A stretch of DNA of 64,000 nucleotides from Streptomyces morookaense (GTDB lineage: Bacteria; Actinomycetota; Actinomycetes; Streptomycetales; Streptomycetaceae), in assembly GCF_013030945.1 (NCBI RefSeq), contig NZ_JABBXF010000012.1, forward strand, positions 62,001 to 126,000, in the 5' to 3' direction. The position numbers were made by a program, and so were the translations under genes. The first letter of the stretch is position 1, and the number at the start of each line of letters is the position of its first letter. A model generated the notes under the pieces. That model saw only the letters and a program-made list of their open reading frames with translations, was not told the DNA's origin and did no database searches. Below are positions 33,860 to 43,247 of the stretch, one piece after another.

Positions 33860-35156
33860 ACCCCTCGCCCCCGAGCGGCTGCTGGCCCTCGACCGGCAGC
33901 ACGTCTGGCATCCCTACGGCCCGATGCCGGGCCGCCAGGAGCCGCTGATCGTGGAGTCGGCGTCCGGTGTCCGGCTGCGCCTGGCGCAGGCGGTGCACGG
34001 CTCGGACGAACTGGTGGACGGGATGTCGTCGTGGTGGGCCGCCATCCACGGCTACAACCACCCGGTCCTCAACGAGGCCGTCCAGGGGCAGTTGGGGCGG
34101 ATGAGTCATGTGATGTTCGGCGGGCTCACGCACGAGCCCGCCGTGCGGCTGGCCTCCCGGCTGGTGGACGTCGCGCCCGAGGGGCTCGAGCACGTCTTCC
34201 TCTCCGACTCGGGCTCGGTGGCGGTCGAGGTCGCCGTCAAGATGTGCCTGCAGTACTGGCGTTCCGTCGGCCGGCCCGCCAAGCGCCGCCTGATGACGTG
34301 GCGCGGCGGGTACCACGGCGACACCTGGCAGCCGATGGCCGTGTGCGACCCGGACGGCGGGATGCACGAGTTGTGGTCGGGGGCGCTGCCGCGGCAGGTG
34401 TTCGCGGACGCGCCGCCGGCCGGGTTCGACGCCGGGGCCGAACCGGCGTACGCGGCGCATCTTCAGGAGCTGATGGAGCGTCACGCCCATGAGCTGGCCG
34501 CGGTGATCGTCGAGCCCGTGGTGCAGGGCGCGGGCGGGATGCGTTTCCACTCCCCCGCGTATCTGCAGGTGCTGCGCGAACTGTGCGACGCGCACGACGT
34601 GCTGCTGGTGTTCGACGAGATCGCCACCGGATTCGGGCGCAGCGGCGCCCTGTTCGCGGCGGAGCACGCGGGGGTCACGCCCGATGTGATGTGTGTCGGC
34701 AAGGCGTTGACCGGCGGCTATCTGTCGATGGCGGCGACGCTGTGCACCCCGCGGGTGGCCGACGGCATCTCGCAGGGCGAGGTGCCGGTGCTGGCGCACG
34801 GCCCGACGTTCATGGCCAATCCGCTCGCGGCGGCAGTGGCCAACGCCTCGCTGGACCTGCTGCTGCAGCAGGACTGGCGGACCGAGGTCAAGCGCATCGA
34901 GGCCGGGCTGCGGGACGGCCTCGCGGAGGCGGCCGCGTTGCCCGGGGTCCGGGACGTCCGGGTGCTCGGGGCGATCGGCGTGGTCCAGCTCGACCACGAG
35001 GTGGACATGGCGGCGGCCACCCGTGCCGCGGTGCGCGAGGGGGTGTGGCTGCGGCCGTTCCGGGATCTCGTCTACACGATGCCCCCGTATGTCAGCGGTG
35101 ACGACGATGTGGCGCGAATCTGCGCCGCCGTGTGCGCTGCCGCGCGGGAGGCGTGA
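33852..35156 (+). CDS. bioA: Adenosylmethionine-8-amino-7-oxononanoate aminotransferase
   Basis: 434 residues. [11 protein letters not shown] and [19 protein letters not shown] at the start, [45 protein letters not shown] and the PLP-lysine [13 protein letters not shown] are diagnostic of BioA. Uses SAM as amino donor to make diaminopelargonate. Overlaps bioB and is followed, after a short repeat, by bioD. Confidence 0.95.
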   Translation: MPEPLAPERLLALDRQHVWHPYGPMPGRQEPLIVESASGVRLRLAQAVHGSDELVDGMSSWWAAIHGYNHPVLNEAVQGQLGRMSHVMFGGLTHEPAVRLASRLVDVAPEGLEHVFLSDSGSVAVEVAVKMCLQYWRSVGRPAKRRLMTWRGGYHGDTWQPMAVCDPDGGMHELWSGALPRQVFADAPPAGFDAGAEPAYAAHLQELMERHAHELAAVIVEPVVQGAGGMRFHSPAYLQVLRELCDAHDVLLVFDEIATGFGRSGALFAAEHAGVTPDVMCVGKALTGGYLSMAATLCTPRVADGISQGEVPVLAHGPTFMANPLAAAVANASLDLLLQQDWRTEVKRIEAGLRDGLAEAAALPGVRDVRVLGAIGVVQLDHEVDMAAATRAAVREGVWLRPFRDLVYTMPPYVSGDDDVARICAAVCAAAREA

Positions 35157-35190
35157 GGGAACCGCGCGAACAACCACAGCGGATCCGCAG
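35155..35190 (+). repeat. Partial interspersed repeat between bioA and bioD
   Basis: GGAACCGCGCGAACAACCAC and GGATCCGCAG resemble the half-element at 41066-41104 (GGAACTGCGCGAGCAACCAC, GGACCCGCAG). It occupies most of the 54-bp gap. Confidence 0.55.
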
Positions 35191-35210
35191 ATCAAGGAGA
35201 GGAGAGAAAC

Positions 35211-35921
35211 GTGCCGGTACTGATCGTCTCGGGCACGGGCACCGAGATCGGCAAGACGGTGACAACCGCCGCCATCGCCGCGGCAGCCCGGGCGCAAGCC
35301 CGCACGGTGGCCGTGCTCAAGCCCGCGCAGACGGGGGTCGCCCCCGGCGAGCCCGGGGACGTCGCCGAGGTCGAGCGGCTGGCGGGAGCGGTGACGGCCG
35401 TCGAACTCGCCCGGTTCCCGGAGCCGTTGGCGCCCAACACGGCGGCCCGCCGGGCGGGCCTGAAGCCGGTGCTGCCGGCGGAGATCGCGCAGGCGGCGAA
35501 GGAGCTCGACCAGGACCACGACCTGGTCCTGGTCGAAGGCGCGGGCGGGCTGCTGGTGCACCTCGACGACACGGGCAGCACGCTCGCGGACGCGGCGCGA
35601 CTGCTGGACGCGCCGGTGCTGGTGGTGGCCCAAGCAGGTCTCGGCACGCTGAACGTCACCCAGCTCACCGCAGAGGCGCTGCGCGCAAGGGGCCTGCGCT
35701 GCGCGGGCGTCGTCATCGGCAGCTGGCCCGCCGAACCCGGTCTGGCCGTGCGCTGCAACGTCGCGGACCTCCCCGTGGTGGCGGACGCACCGCTGACCGG
35801 CGCCGTCCCCGAAGGGGCGGGCGGGCTGACCCCCGAGGAGTTCCGGGCGGCGGCACCGGGCTGGCTGGCCCCCGAGCTGTACGGCACCTGGGACGCGACG
35901 ACGTTCACCGGCGCCCCTTAG
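35211..35921 (+). CDS. bioD: ATP-dependent dethiobiotin synthetase
   Basis: 236 residues. P-loop-like [15 protein letters not shown] (about 8-16), [27 protein letters not shown]. Closes the ureido ring of dethiobiotin with CO2 and ATP. GTG start at 35211 has AAGGAGAGGAG upstream. Third gene of the bioBAD run. Confidence 0.93.
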   Translation: MPVLIVSGTGTEIGKTVTTAAIAAAARAQARTVAVLKPAQTGVAPGEPGDVAEVERLAGAVTAVELARFPEPLAPNTAARRAGLKPVLPAEIAQAAKELDQDHDLVLVEGAGGLLVHLDDTGSTLADAARLLDAPVLVVAQAGLGTLNVTQLTAEALRARGLRCAGVVIGSWPAEPGLAVRCNVADLPVVADAPLTGAVPEGAGGLTPEEFRAAAPGWLAPELYGTWDATTFTGAP

Positions 35922-36039
35922 ACACCTCCTTGCACAACTGCCCCGGCAGCACAGGACATTGCGGCGCGCCGACGGTGCCGCCGGGCCCGTCCGTGGGAAC
36001 AATCGCGGTAGCCGTCGTTCCCCGGGAAGGGGTTGTGCC

Positions 36040-36726
36040 ATGTCGCTCCGCAGCACCAGAACGCCGCACGACGCCGTGCACCACCCCGTTTTCGCGCGGT
36101 TCTACGGAAAGTTCAGCCCGATCATCGACGAGCGTGCCGGGATCGGTGCACACCGGGACGAGCTGCTGGCGGGGCTCTCGGGCCGGGTGATCGAGATCGG
36201 CGCCGGGAACGGGCTCAACTTCGCGCACTACCCCGGCTCGGTCTCGGAGGTGGTCGCGATCGAACCGGAACGCCGGCTGCGGCTGATGGCGGCCGAGGCG
36301 GCGGTCCGGGCCGGGGTGCCGGTGGACGTGGTGCCGGGGGCGGCGGAGGCGCTGCCGGTCAAGAGCGAGGCGTTCGACGCGGCGGTGGTGTCCCTGGTGC
36401 TGTGTTCGGTGCGGGACGTGCGGCGGTCGCTGGCGGAGCTGCACCGGGTGCTGCGGCCGGGCGGCCAACTGCGGTTCTTCGAGCACGGTCTGGCCGAGGG
36501 CCCGGCGCTGGCCTCCGTGCAGCGGGGGCTGGACCGCACCGTCTGGCCGCTGCTCTTCGGCGGCTGCCACACCTCCCGCGACCCGCTGGCGGCGATCACC
36601 GGGGCGGGCTTCGAACTGGCGCGGTACCGCCGCCTGAGGGTGCCGCAGACCCGGGTGCCCACGCCGTCCTCGCCGTGCTTCCTCGGCACGGCCGTGCGAC
36701 CCGCGGAGCCCGAAGTGCGGCGCTGA
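36040..36726 (+). CDS. Class I SAM-dependent methyltransferase
   Basis: 228 residues. Motif I VIEIGAGNGLNFAHYP (about 47-56), acidic end of strand 2 VAIEPE, motif for strand 4 FDAAVVSLVLCSV and RVLRPGGQLRFFEHG. Similar to UbiE/phospholipid-type methyltransferases; substrate unknown. Monocistronic as far as visible. Confidence 0.85.
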   Translation: MSLRSTRTPHDAVHHPVFARFYGKFSPIIDERAGIGAHRDELLAGLSGRVIEIGAGNGLNFAHYPGSVSEVVAIEPERRLRLMAAEAAVRAGVPVDVVPGAAEALPVKSEAFDAAVVSLVLCSVRDVRRSLAELHRVLRPGGQLRFFEHGLAEGPALASVQRGLDRTVWPLLFGGCHTSRDPLAAITGAGFELARYRRLRVPQTRVPTPSSPCFLGTAVRPAEPEVRR

Positions 36727-36826
36727 GCCGAAATCATGAGCACCGACAAGATCCACTGAGGTATCCTCCCCCAAGATCGGAGGCGCCCTCCGGTACGTCG
36801 GAGGGCCAAGCACCCAGGGGGAGTTC

Positions 36827-37705
36827 ATGACGCGTCCGTTCCGTTTCGGCGTCAACATGCTCGACATCGGCACCGGCGCCGCGTGGCGCGAGAAGTGCCG
36901 CAAGGCCGAGGCGCTCGGGTACGACGTCGTCCTCGTGCCCGACCACCTCGGCATGCCGGCCCCGTTCCCCGCGCTCGTCGCCGCGGCCGAGGTCACACAG
37001 CGGCCGCGGCTGGGCACGTTCGTCCTCAACTCGGGTTTCTGGAACCCCGCGCTCCTGGCCCGCGAGGCGGCCACGACCGACCTGCTCACCGGCGGCAGGC
37101 TGGAGCTGGGGCTCGGAGCGGGCTATGTGCAGGCCGAACACGACAGCGCCGGGCTGCCGTTCGGCTCGCCCCGCGAGCGGGTCGACCACCTGGAGCGCAC
37201 CCTCACCGAGGTGCCCCGGCTGCTCGGCGACCCGGAGCACCGGCCGGCGGCCGTCCAGTCGCGTGTGCCCATGCTGGTCGGGGGCAACGGCAAGCGGGTG
37301 CTGCGGATCGCCGCGCAGCACGCCGACATCATGGCGTTCACGGGCGGGGGTGCCGGCCCCGACGGGCAGCCGAGGCCCCTCGCCCCCGCCGCCCTGGAGG
37401 AGAGCGTCAACGCCTTCCGGGCCTTCGAGGGCGACCGGGCCGAGCCCGCCGAGCTCAACTTCCTGGTGCAGATCGTGGCGGTCGGCGGCGATCCGCGCGT
37501 CAAGGCCCGTGAGCTGATGGGCTACCGCGAGGAGCTCGGCGTCGAGGACTTCCTGGACCACCCCTCCCTGCTGACCGGCTCGGTCACGGAGATCGCCGAC
37601 AGCCTCCGGGCCCACCGCAAGCGCTACGGCTTCTCCTACTTCACGATCCTGGAGCCGTACCTGGAGGAGTTCGCCCCGGTGATCGAGGAGCTGCAGGGGA
37701 GCTGA
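36827..37705 (+). CDS. LLM-class F420-dependent oxidoreductase (TIGR03621-like)
   Basis: 292 residues. Starts FRFGVNMLDIGTG; contains EALGYDVVLVPDHLG, GRLELGLGAGYVQAEHDSAGLPF and PMLVGGNGKRVLRIAAQHADIMAF, the luciferase-like barrel blocks of F420-using oxidoreductases. Substrate unknown. Its ATG follows GGGGGAG; upstream sequence CTCCGGTACGTCGGAGGGCC may form a small hairpin. Confidence 0.87.
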   Translation: MTRPFRFGVNMLDIGTGAAWREKCRKAEALGYDVVLVPDHLGMPAPFPALVAAAEVTQRPRLGTFVLNSGFWNPALLAREAATTDLLTGGRLELGLGAGYVQAEHDSAGLPFGSPRERVDHLERTLTEVPRLLGDPEHRPAAVQSRVPMLVGGNGKRVLRIAAQHADIMAFTGGGAGPDGQPRPLAPAALEESVNAFRAFEGDRAEPAELNFLVQIVAVGGDPRVKARELMGYREELGVEDFLDHPSLLTGSVTEIADSLRAHRKRYGFSYFTILEPYLEEFAPVIEELQGS

Positions 37706-37833
37706 CCCCACCGGGGGACTTTGCCGATCCTTTACCATGGGGACATCCGTTCTTCTTCGTCACCGCGAAGGGTTGTCCCCGTGAAGGGTTGTGCGCATCC
37801 GCCCATGGGCGATCATGGGACGGAGGTGAACCG

Positions 37834-39159
37834 ATGACCGAAGTACTCCTTCTGGTGCTCGCCCTGCTGCTGACGCTCGCCTGCGCGGTGTTCGTCGCGG
37901 CCGAGTTCTCCCTCACCACCGTCGAGCGGGCCGAGCTGGAGCGGGCCGCCGAGAACGGCGAGCGCGGGGCACAGGGCGCGCTCAAGGCCGTGCGCAGCCT
38001 GACCTTCCAGCTCTCCGGCGCCCAGCTCGGCATCACCGTCACCGGCCTGATCATCGGCATGCTCGCCAAGTCGTCCATCGCCGCCCTGCTCACCGGTCCG
38101 ATCGAGGCCCTCGGCCTGCCCGCCGCCGCGGCCTCCTCCACGGCCCTGGTCCTGGGCACCGTGCTGTCCACGGTGGTGCTGATGGTCGTCGGCGAGCTCG
38201 TGCCCAAGAACTGGGCGATCTCCCGCCCGCTGCCGGTGGCCAAGAAGGTCGCGGGCCCGCAGCGCGTGTTCAGCGCCGTCTTCCGCCCGCTGATCCGGCA
38301 CCTGAACAACACCGCCAACCGCTTCCTGCACCGGATGGGCCTGGAGCCCGCCGAGGAGCTGGCCTCCGCGCGCGGCCCCCAGGAGCTCATGGCGCTCGCC
38401 CGCCACTCGGCCCGGGAAGGCGCGCTGGAGAAGGACACCGCGGAACTCTTCGTCCGCACCCTCAACCTGGCCGACCTGACCGCGGAGAACGTGATGACCC
38501 CGCGCGTCCAGGTCATGGCCCTCGACGTGCGGGCCACCGCCGAGGACGTCGCCAACGCCACCCGTGCGACCGGCCTCTCCCGCTTCCCCGTCTACCGGGG
38601 CAGCCTCGACACCGTCGTCGGCACCGCCCACATCAAGGACGTCCTCGCCGTGCCCGCCGACCGGCGCCCGCACCATCCCGTCGCCGAGCTGCTCCGCGAG
38701 CCGCTGCTGGTGCCGGAGTCGCTCACCGTGGACCGGCTGCTGGACCGGCTCTCCGCCAAACGCAGCATGGCCGTGGTCATCGACGAGTACGGCGGCACGG
38801 CCGGCGTGGTCACCCTGGAGGACATCATCGAGGAGGTCGTCGGCGAGGTCCGCGACGAGCACGACCCCCAGGAGCGCCCCGACCTGGCCCCGACCGGCCG
38901 GGACGCCGAGGGCCGCCGGGTCTACGACGCGGACGGCGCCGTCCGCACCGACGACCAGCTGGAGGAGATCGGGCTGCGCGTGCCGGAAGGCCCGTACGAG
39001 ACCGTCGCGGGCCTGGTCGCCACCGAGCTCGGCCGCATCCCGGCCGAGGGCGACATCGTCCGCGTCGCGGGCTGGCGCATCGACGTCACCGACGCCTCCG
39101 GGCGGCGTGCCGCCCGTGTGCGTCTTACCGCGCCCCTGCCCGGGGAGGCGGACCGGTGA
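37834..39159 (+). CDS. CNNM/CorC-HlyC type membrane protein with CBS pair
   Basis: 441 residues. DUF21 membrane domain (about 1-190, four hydrophobic segments, with GAQLGITVTGLIIG and GELVPKNWAISRP), two CBS domains (VMTPRVQVMALD; DEYGGTAGVVTLEDIIEEVVGE) and a C-terminal transporter-associated CorC_HlyC domain. Family members are thought to export or sense Mg/Co. GGAGGTGAA precedes the ATG. Overlaps the next, paralogous gene. Confidence 0.9.
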   Translation: MTEVLLLVLALLLTLACAVFVAAEFSLTTVERAELERAAENGERGAQGALKAVRSLTFQLSGAQLGITVTGLIIGMLAKSSIAALLTGPIEALGLPAAAASSTALVLGTVLSTVVLMVVGELVPKNWAISRPLPVAKKVAGPQRVFSAVFRPLIRHLNNTANRFLHRMGLEPAEELASARGPQELMALARHSAREGALEKDTAELFVRTLNLADLTAENVMTPRVQVMALDVRATAEDVANATRATGLSRFPVYRGSLDTVVGTAHIKDVLAVPADRRPHHPVAELLREPLLVPESLTVDRLLDRLSAKRSMAVVIDEYGGTAGVVTLEDIIEEVVGEVRDEHDPQERPDLAPTGRDAEGRRVYDADGAVRTDDQLEEIGLRVPEGPYETVAGLVATELGRIPAEGDIVRVAGWRIDVTDASGRRAARVRLTAPLPGEADR

Positions 39160-40169
39160 CCTTCGTGCAGTTGCTCATCGGACTGGCCACCCTGGCCGTC
39201 AACGCCTTCTTCGTCGGCGCCGAGTTCGCGATGATCTCGGTGCGCCGCGGCCAGATCGAACCGCGCGCCGAGGACGGCGACCGGCGGGCCCGCAGCGTGC
39301 TGTGGGGGCTGCGGCACATCTCCGCCCTCCTGGCCGCGGCACAGCTCGGCATCACGCTGTGCACGCTGGTGCTCGGTGTGGTCGCCGAACCGGCCATCGC
39401 CACCGTGCTGCACCCCTTCTTCGACGCGGTGGGCATGCCCCAGGCGCTGAACCACCCGGTGTCGTTCGTCATCGCCCTGGCCGTCGCGACGTATCTGCAC
39501 ATGCTGCTCGGCGAGATGGTGCCCAAGAACGTCGCCCTCGCCGAACCCGTGCGCACCGCGCTGCTGCTCGGCCCGCCGCTGGTGACGCTCGCGCGCACCC
39601 TGCGCCCGGTGGTCTTCACCGTCAACGAGCTCGCGAACGGCGTCCTGAAGCTGCTGCGCGTCGAGCCCAAGGACGAGGTGGCGGCCACCTTCTCGGACGA
39701 CCAGCTCGCCCGGATCGTCGCCGACTCCAGCGAGGCGGGCCTGCTCGACGCCCGGGCCACCGAACGGCTGCGGGACGCCCTGGAACTGGGCAAACGCCCG
39801 GTCGAGGACGTGGTGATGGAACCGGAGAAGGTCGTCTCGGCCCGGCAGGGCATCACGCCCGAGGGCCTGGAACAGCTCTCCGCGGCCACCGGCTTCTCCC
39901 GGTTCCCCGTCGTCGACGAGCACGACCGGATCCTCGGCTATCTGCACGTCAAGGACGCCCTGGACGCCGAGCCGCGCGACGAACCCTTCCCGCCGGAGCA
40001 GATGCGCCCGATCGCCCGGGTCCGCTCCGACACCCCCCTCGACGACGTGATCACGGCCATGAGCGGCACGGGCGCCCACCTCGCGGCGGTCATCGGCGAG
40101 GACAGCCGGCTGACCGGGATGGTCACCCTGGAGGACGTGCTGCGCGAACTGATGGGCCGGCAGCCGTGA
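39156..40169 (+). CDS. CNNM-family membrane protein, paralogue of the preceding gene
   Basis: 337 residues. DUF21 domain (GAEFAMISVRRGQIE, AAQLGITLCTLVLG, GEMVPKNVALAEP) and a CBS pair (RFPVVDEHDRILGYLHVKD; GMVTLEDVLRELMG), but it stops there and lacks the CorC_HlyC tail of its neighbour. GTG start overlaps the upstream stop (GTGA). The pair probably forms a hetero-oligomer, which is usual for these tandem genes in actinobacteria. Confidence 0.9.
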   Translation: MTFVQLLIGLATLAVNAFFVGAEFAMISVRRGQIEPRAEDGDRRARSVLWGLRHISALLAAAQLGITLCTLVLGVVAEPAIATVLHPFFDAVGMPQALNHPVSFVIALAVATYLHMLLGEMVPKNVALAEPVRTALLLGPPLVTLARTLRPVVFTVNELANGVLKLLRVEPKDEVAATFSDDQLARIVADSSEAGLLDARATERLRDALELGKRPVEDVVMEPEKVVSARQGITPEGLEQLSAATGFSRFPVVDEHDRILGYLHVKDALDAEPRDEPFPPEQMRPIARVRSDTPLDDVITAMSGTGAHLAAVIGEDSRLTGMVTLEDVLRELMGRQP

Positions 40170-40189
40170 TCCACCGCCGCGCACAGGCG

Positions 40190-40195
40190 TAGGAT
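40190..40195 (+). promoter_or_regulatory. -10-like hexamer TAGGAT, leaderless promoter
   Basis: Ends nine bases before ATG 40205, with no Shine-Dalgarno between, so the hydrolase mRNA probably starts at or next to its start codon. Confidence 0.45.
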
Positions 40196-40204
40196 CGCCG
40201 GGTC

Positions 40205-40972
40205 ATGCAGACGAATGCCATATACACCAGTTTTGTCGCGGTCGGCGACTCCTTCACCGAGGGCATGTCCGACGGACTGCCGGACGGCTCGTACCGCGGC
40301 TGGGCCGACCTGCTCGCGGCCCGGCTGGCCGAGCGCGCCCCCGGGTTCCGGTACGCGAACCTGGCGGTGCGCGGCAAGCTGATCGGACAGATCGCGGACG
40401 AGCAGGCGGCACCGGCCGCCGCGATGGGCGCCGATCTGGTGACGCTGGTCGGCGGGCTCAACGACGTCCTGCGGCCCTCGTGCGACGTGGACCTGGTGTG
40501 CGCCCGGCTGGAGGAGGCGGCGGCCCGGCTGGCGCCGAGCTGCCGGCAACTGGTGCTGATGCGCAGCCCGGGGCGGCGCGGGCCGGTGCTGGAGCGGTTC
40601 CGGCCCCGGATGGAACAGCTCTTCGACTTCGTCGACGGGCTGGCCGAGCGGCACGGTGCCCTGGTCGTGGACCTCTTCGGGGCCGAGGTGCTGGGCGATC
40701 CCCGGCTGTGGGCCGAGGACCGCCTGCACCTGAACGCCGAGGGGCACCGGCGGGTGGCCGAAGCCGTTTGGCAGGCGCTGGGGCAGGCGCCTGCTTTCGA
40801 TTGGCGGGATCCGCTGCCGGCCGCCGCCCGCGCCGGCTGGGGCGCGCGGCGGGCGTCGGACGCGCGGTTCGCGCGGGAGCATCTGCTGCCGTGGATCGGG
40901 CGGCGCCTTTCCGGCCGTTCCTCCGGCGACGGGCGGCCGCCCAAGCGGCCGGAGCTTTTGCCGTACGCGTAG
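40205..40972 (+). CDS. SGNH/GDSL hydrolase
   Basis: 255 residues. Block I VAVGDSFTEGMSDG with the Ser, block II Gly in LAVRGKLIG, block III GGLNDVLRP with Asn, and block V DRLHLNAEGHRRVAE with Asp and His. Esterase or lipase of unknown substrate; no signal peptide, so cytosolic. Confidence 0.9.
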   Translation: MQTNAIYTSFVAVGDSFTEGMSDGLPDGSYRGWADLLAARLAERAPGFRYANLAVRGKLIGQIADEQAAPAAAMGADLVTLVGGLNDVLRPSCDVDLVCARLEEAAARLAPSCRQLVLMRSPGRRGPVLERFRPRMEQLFDFVDGLAERHGALVVDLFGAEVLGDPRLWAEDRLHLNAEGHRRVAEAVWQALGQAPAFDWRDPLPAAARAGWGARRASDARFAREHLLPWIGRRLSGRSSGDGRPPKRPELLPYA

Positions 40973-40987
40973 AACCGCGGGCCGTCT

Positions 40988-41090
40988 GTGGCTGGTCGCG
41001 CAGTTCCCCGCGCCCCTCCGGGGCGCGACGAGTCCGGGTGCGATCAGTGGGCGCCCCGTCAGGGGCGCGGGGAACTGCGCGAGCAACCAC
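40988..41090. repeat. Inverted pair of an interspersed palindromic repeat
   Basis: The copy at 40988-41026 (GTGGCTGGTCGCGCAGTTCC ...) and an opposed copy at 41051-41090 can fold on each other into a long stem; each also holds its own CGCCCC/GGGGCG hairpin. Likely a terminator or REP-like element in the 209-bp gap before purB. Confidence 0.75.
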
Positions 41091-41167
41091 AACGGACCCG
41101 CAGCCAACAGACGGCCTCGTAGCAACCCACAACCGCCACCGGCGTCCGGACCTGCGCGAACCGCCAG

Positions 41168-41173
41168 TAGAAT
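41168..41173 (+). promoter_or_regulatory. -10-like TAGAAT ahead of purB
   Basis: Ends eight bases before the GTG start of purB; no ribosome site is present, pointing to a leaderless mRNA. Confidence 0.45.
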
Positions 41174-41181
41174 CTGGTCAC

Positions 41182-42615
41182 GTGACTGCAAAGCCTCGCA
41201 TCCCCAACGTCCTGGCCGGCCGCTACGCCTCCACCGAGCTCGCCGTGCTGTGGTCCCCCGAGTACAAGGTGACGCTGGAGCGGAAGCTCTGGCTCGCCGT
41301 GCTCCGCGCCCAGAAGGACCTGGGGGTCGAGGTGCCGGACGCGGCCCTCGCCGACTACGAGCGAGTCCTGGAGCAGGTCGACCTGGCCTCGATCGCCGAG
41401 CGCGAGAAGGTCACCCGGCACGACGTGAAGGCCCGCATCGAGGAGTTCAACGCCCTCGCCGGCCACGAGCACGTGCACAAGGGCATGACCTCCCGCGACC
41501 TCACCGAGAACGTGGAGCAGCTGCAGATCCGGCTGTCGCTGGAGCACGTCCGCGACCGCACGGTCGCCGTCCTGGCGCGGCTCGGCAAGCTGGCGGCCGA
41601 GCACGCCGAGCTGGTCATGGCGGGCCGCTCGCACAACGTCGCCGCCCAGGCCACCACCCTCGGCAAGCGCTTCGCCACCGCCGCCGACGAGCTGCTGGTC
41701 GCCCACGGCCGCACCGAGGAGCTCATCGCCCGCTACCCGCTGCGCGGCATCAAGGGCCCGGTCGGCACCGCCCAGGACATGCTCGACCTGCTCGGCGGCG
41801 ACGCCGCGAAGCTCGCGCAGCTGGAGGAGCGCATCGCGCAGCACCTCGGCTTCGGCCGGGCCTTCACCTCCGTCGGCCAGGTCTACCCGCGCTCCCTCGA
41901 CTACGACGTGGTGACCGCGCTGGTGCAGCTCGCGGCCGCCCCCTCGTCGCTGGCGAAGACGATCCGGCTGATGGCCGGCCACGAGCTGGTGACCGAGGGC
42001 TTCAAGCCGGGCCAGGTCGGCTCGTCGGCGATGCCGCACAAGATGAACACCCGTTCCTGCGAGCGCGTCAACGGCCTGATGGTGATCCTGCGCGGCTACG
42101 CGTCGATGACCGGCGAGCTGGCGGGCGACCAGTGGAACGAGGGCGACGTCTCCTGCTCCGTGGTGCGCCGCGTCGCGCTGCCGGACGCGTTCTTCGCGCT
42201 GGACGGTCTGCTGGAGACCTTCCTCACCGTCCTCGACGAGTTCGGCGCCTTCCCGGCCGTCGTCGCCCGTGAGCTGGACCGCTACCTGCCGTTCCTCGCC
42301 ACCACCAAGGTGCTGATGGGTGCGGTGCGCGCGGGTGTCGGCCGCGAGGTCGCGCACGAGGCCATCAAGGAGCACGCGGTGGCCTCGGCGCTGGCCATGC
42401 GCGAGCAGGGTGCCGAGCGCAACGAGCTGCTGGACAAGCTGGCCGCCGACGAGCGCATCCCGCTCGACCGCGCCGCGCTGGACGGGCTGATGGCCGACAA
42501 GCTGTCGTTCACCGGTGCCGCGGCCGACCAGGTCGCCTCGGTCGTCTCCCGCATCGAGGAGATCGCCAAGCAGCACCCGGAGGCGGCCGCCTACGTGCCG
42601 GGCTCCATCCTGTAG
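41182..42615 (+). CDS. purB: Adenylosuccinate lyase
   Basis: 477 residues. Fumarase/aspartase superfamily signature GSSAMPHKMNTRSCERVNG (about 289-305), TRHDVKARIEEF, HKGMTSRDLTENVEQ. Catalyses two steps of purine synthesis (SAICAR to AICAR, adenylosuccinate to AMP). Start GTG 41182 at VTAKPRIPNVLAGRYAS. Followed three bases later by mug. Confidence 0.96.
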   Translation: MTAKPRIPNVLAGRYASTELAVLWSPEYKVTLERKLWLAVLRAQKDLGVEVPDAALADYERVLEQVDLASIAEREKVTRHDVKARIEEFNALAGHEHVHKGMTSRDLTENVEQLQIRLSLEHVRDRTVAVLARLGKLAAEHAELVMAGRSHNVAAQATTLGKRFATAADELLVAHGRTEELIARYPLRGIKGPVGTAQDMLDLLGGDAAKLAQLEERIAQHLGFGRAFTSVGQVYPRSLDYDVVTALVQLAAAPSSLAKTIRLMAGHELVTEGFKPGQVGSSAMPHKMNTRSCERVNGLMVILRGYASMTGELAGDQWNEGDVSCSVVRRVALPDAFFALDGLLETFLTVLDEFGAFPAVVARELDRYLPFLATTKVLMGAVRAGVGREVAHEAIKEHAVASALAMREQGAERNELLDKLAADERIPLDRAALDGLMADKLSFTGAAADQVASVVSRIEEIAKQHPEAAAYVPGSIL

Positions 42616-42618
42616 TAC

Positions 42619-43158
42619 ATGACTCCTCAAGAGCTCGAAGCCGCCCGCGACCGCCTCGTCCCCGACGTGGTCGCGGGCGGTCTGCGCGTCCTGTTCTGCG
42701 GCATCAACCCGGGTCTGATGACGGCCGCCACGGGCCACCACTTCGCCCGGCCCGGCAACCGCTTCTGGCCCGTCCTCCACGCGTCGGGCTTCACCCCGCG
42801 CCTGCTCCACCCGTCGGAGCAGGAGGAGTTGCTCGGCTACGGGCTCGGCATCACCAACGTGGTGGCGCGGGCGACCGCGAAGGCGGACGAGCTGAGCGCC
42901 GAGGAGTTCCGCGAGGGCGGGCGGCTGCTGAGGGAGAAGGTGGCCCGACTGCGGCCGCGCTGGCTGGCCGTGGCCGGGGTGACCGCCTACCGCACGGCCT
43001 TCGGCGACAAGCGCGCCGCCATAGGCCCGCAGGAGCGGACGATCGGGGACACCAGGATCTGGGCGCTGCCCAACCCCAGTGGCCTCAACGCGCATTGGAC
43101 GCTCGCGACGATGGCCGAGGAGTTCGGCCGGCTGCGCGCGGCGGCCGAGGCCGACTGA
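42619..43158 (+). CDS. mug: G/U mismatch-specific uracil-DNA glycosylase (Mug/TDG type)
   Basis: 179 residues. LFCGINPGLMTAATGHHFARPGNRFWP is the Mug water-activating block (FCGINPG), and LPNPSGLNAHW is the second UDG motif. Removes uracil or thymine opposite guanine. Almost touching purB, so co-transcribed with it. Confidence 0.93.
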   Translation: MTPQELEAARDRLVPDVVAGGLRVLFCGINPGLMTAATGHHFARPGNRFWPVLHASGFTPRLLHPSEQEELLGYGLGITNVVARATAKADELSAEEFREGGRLLREKVARLRPRWLAVAGVTAYRTAFGDKRAAIGPQERTIGDTRIWALPNPSGLNAHWTLATMAEEFGRLRAAAEAD

Positions 43159-43247
43159 ACCGGGGCGTCCGGACGCTCGCCGCCCGGTCCCGCACCGGCT
43201 ACGATCCGGCAGCAGGCAAAGCGCACGCAAAGCGAGGAGGCGGCACG

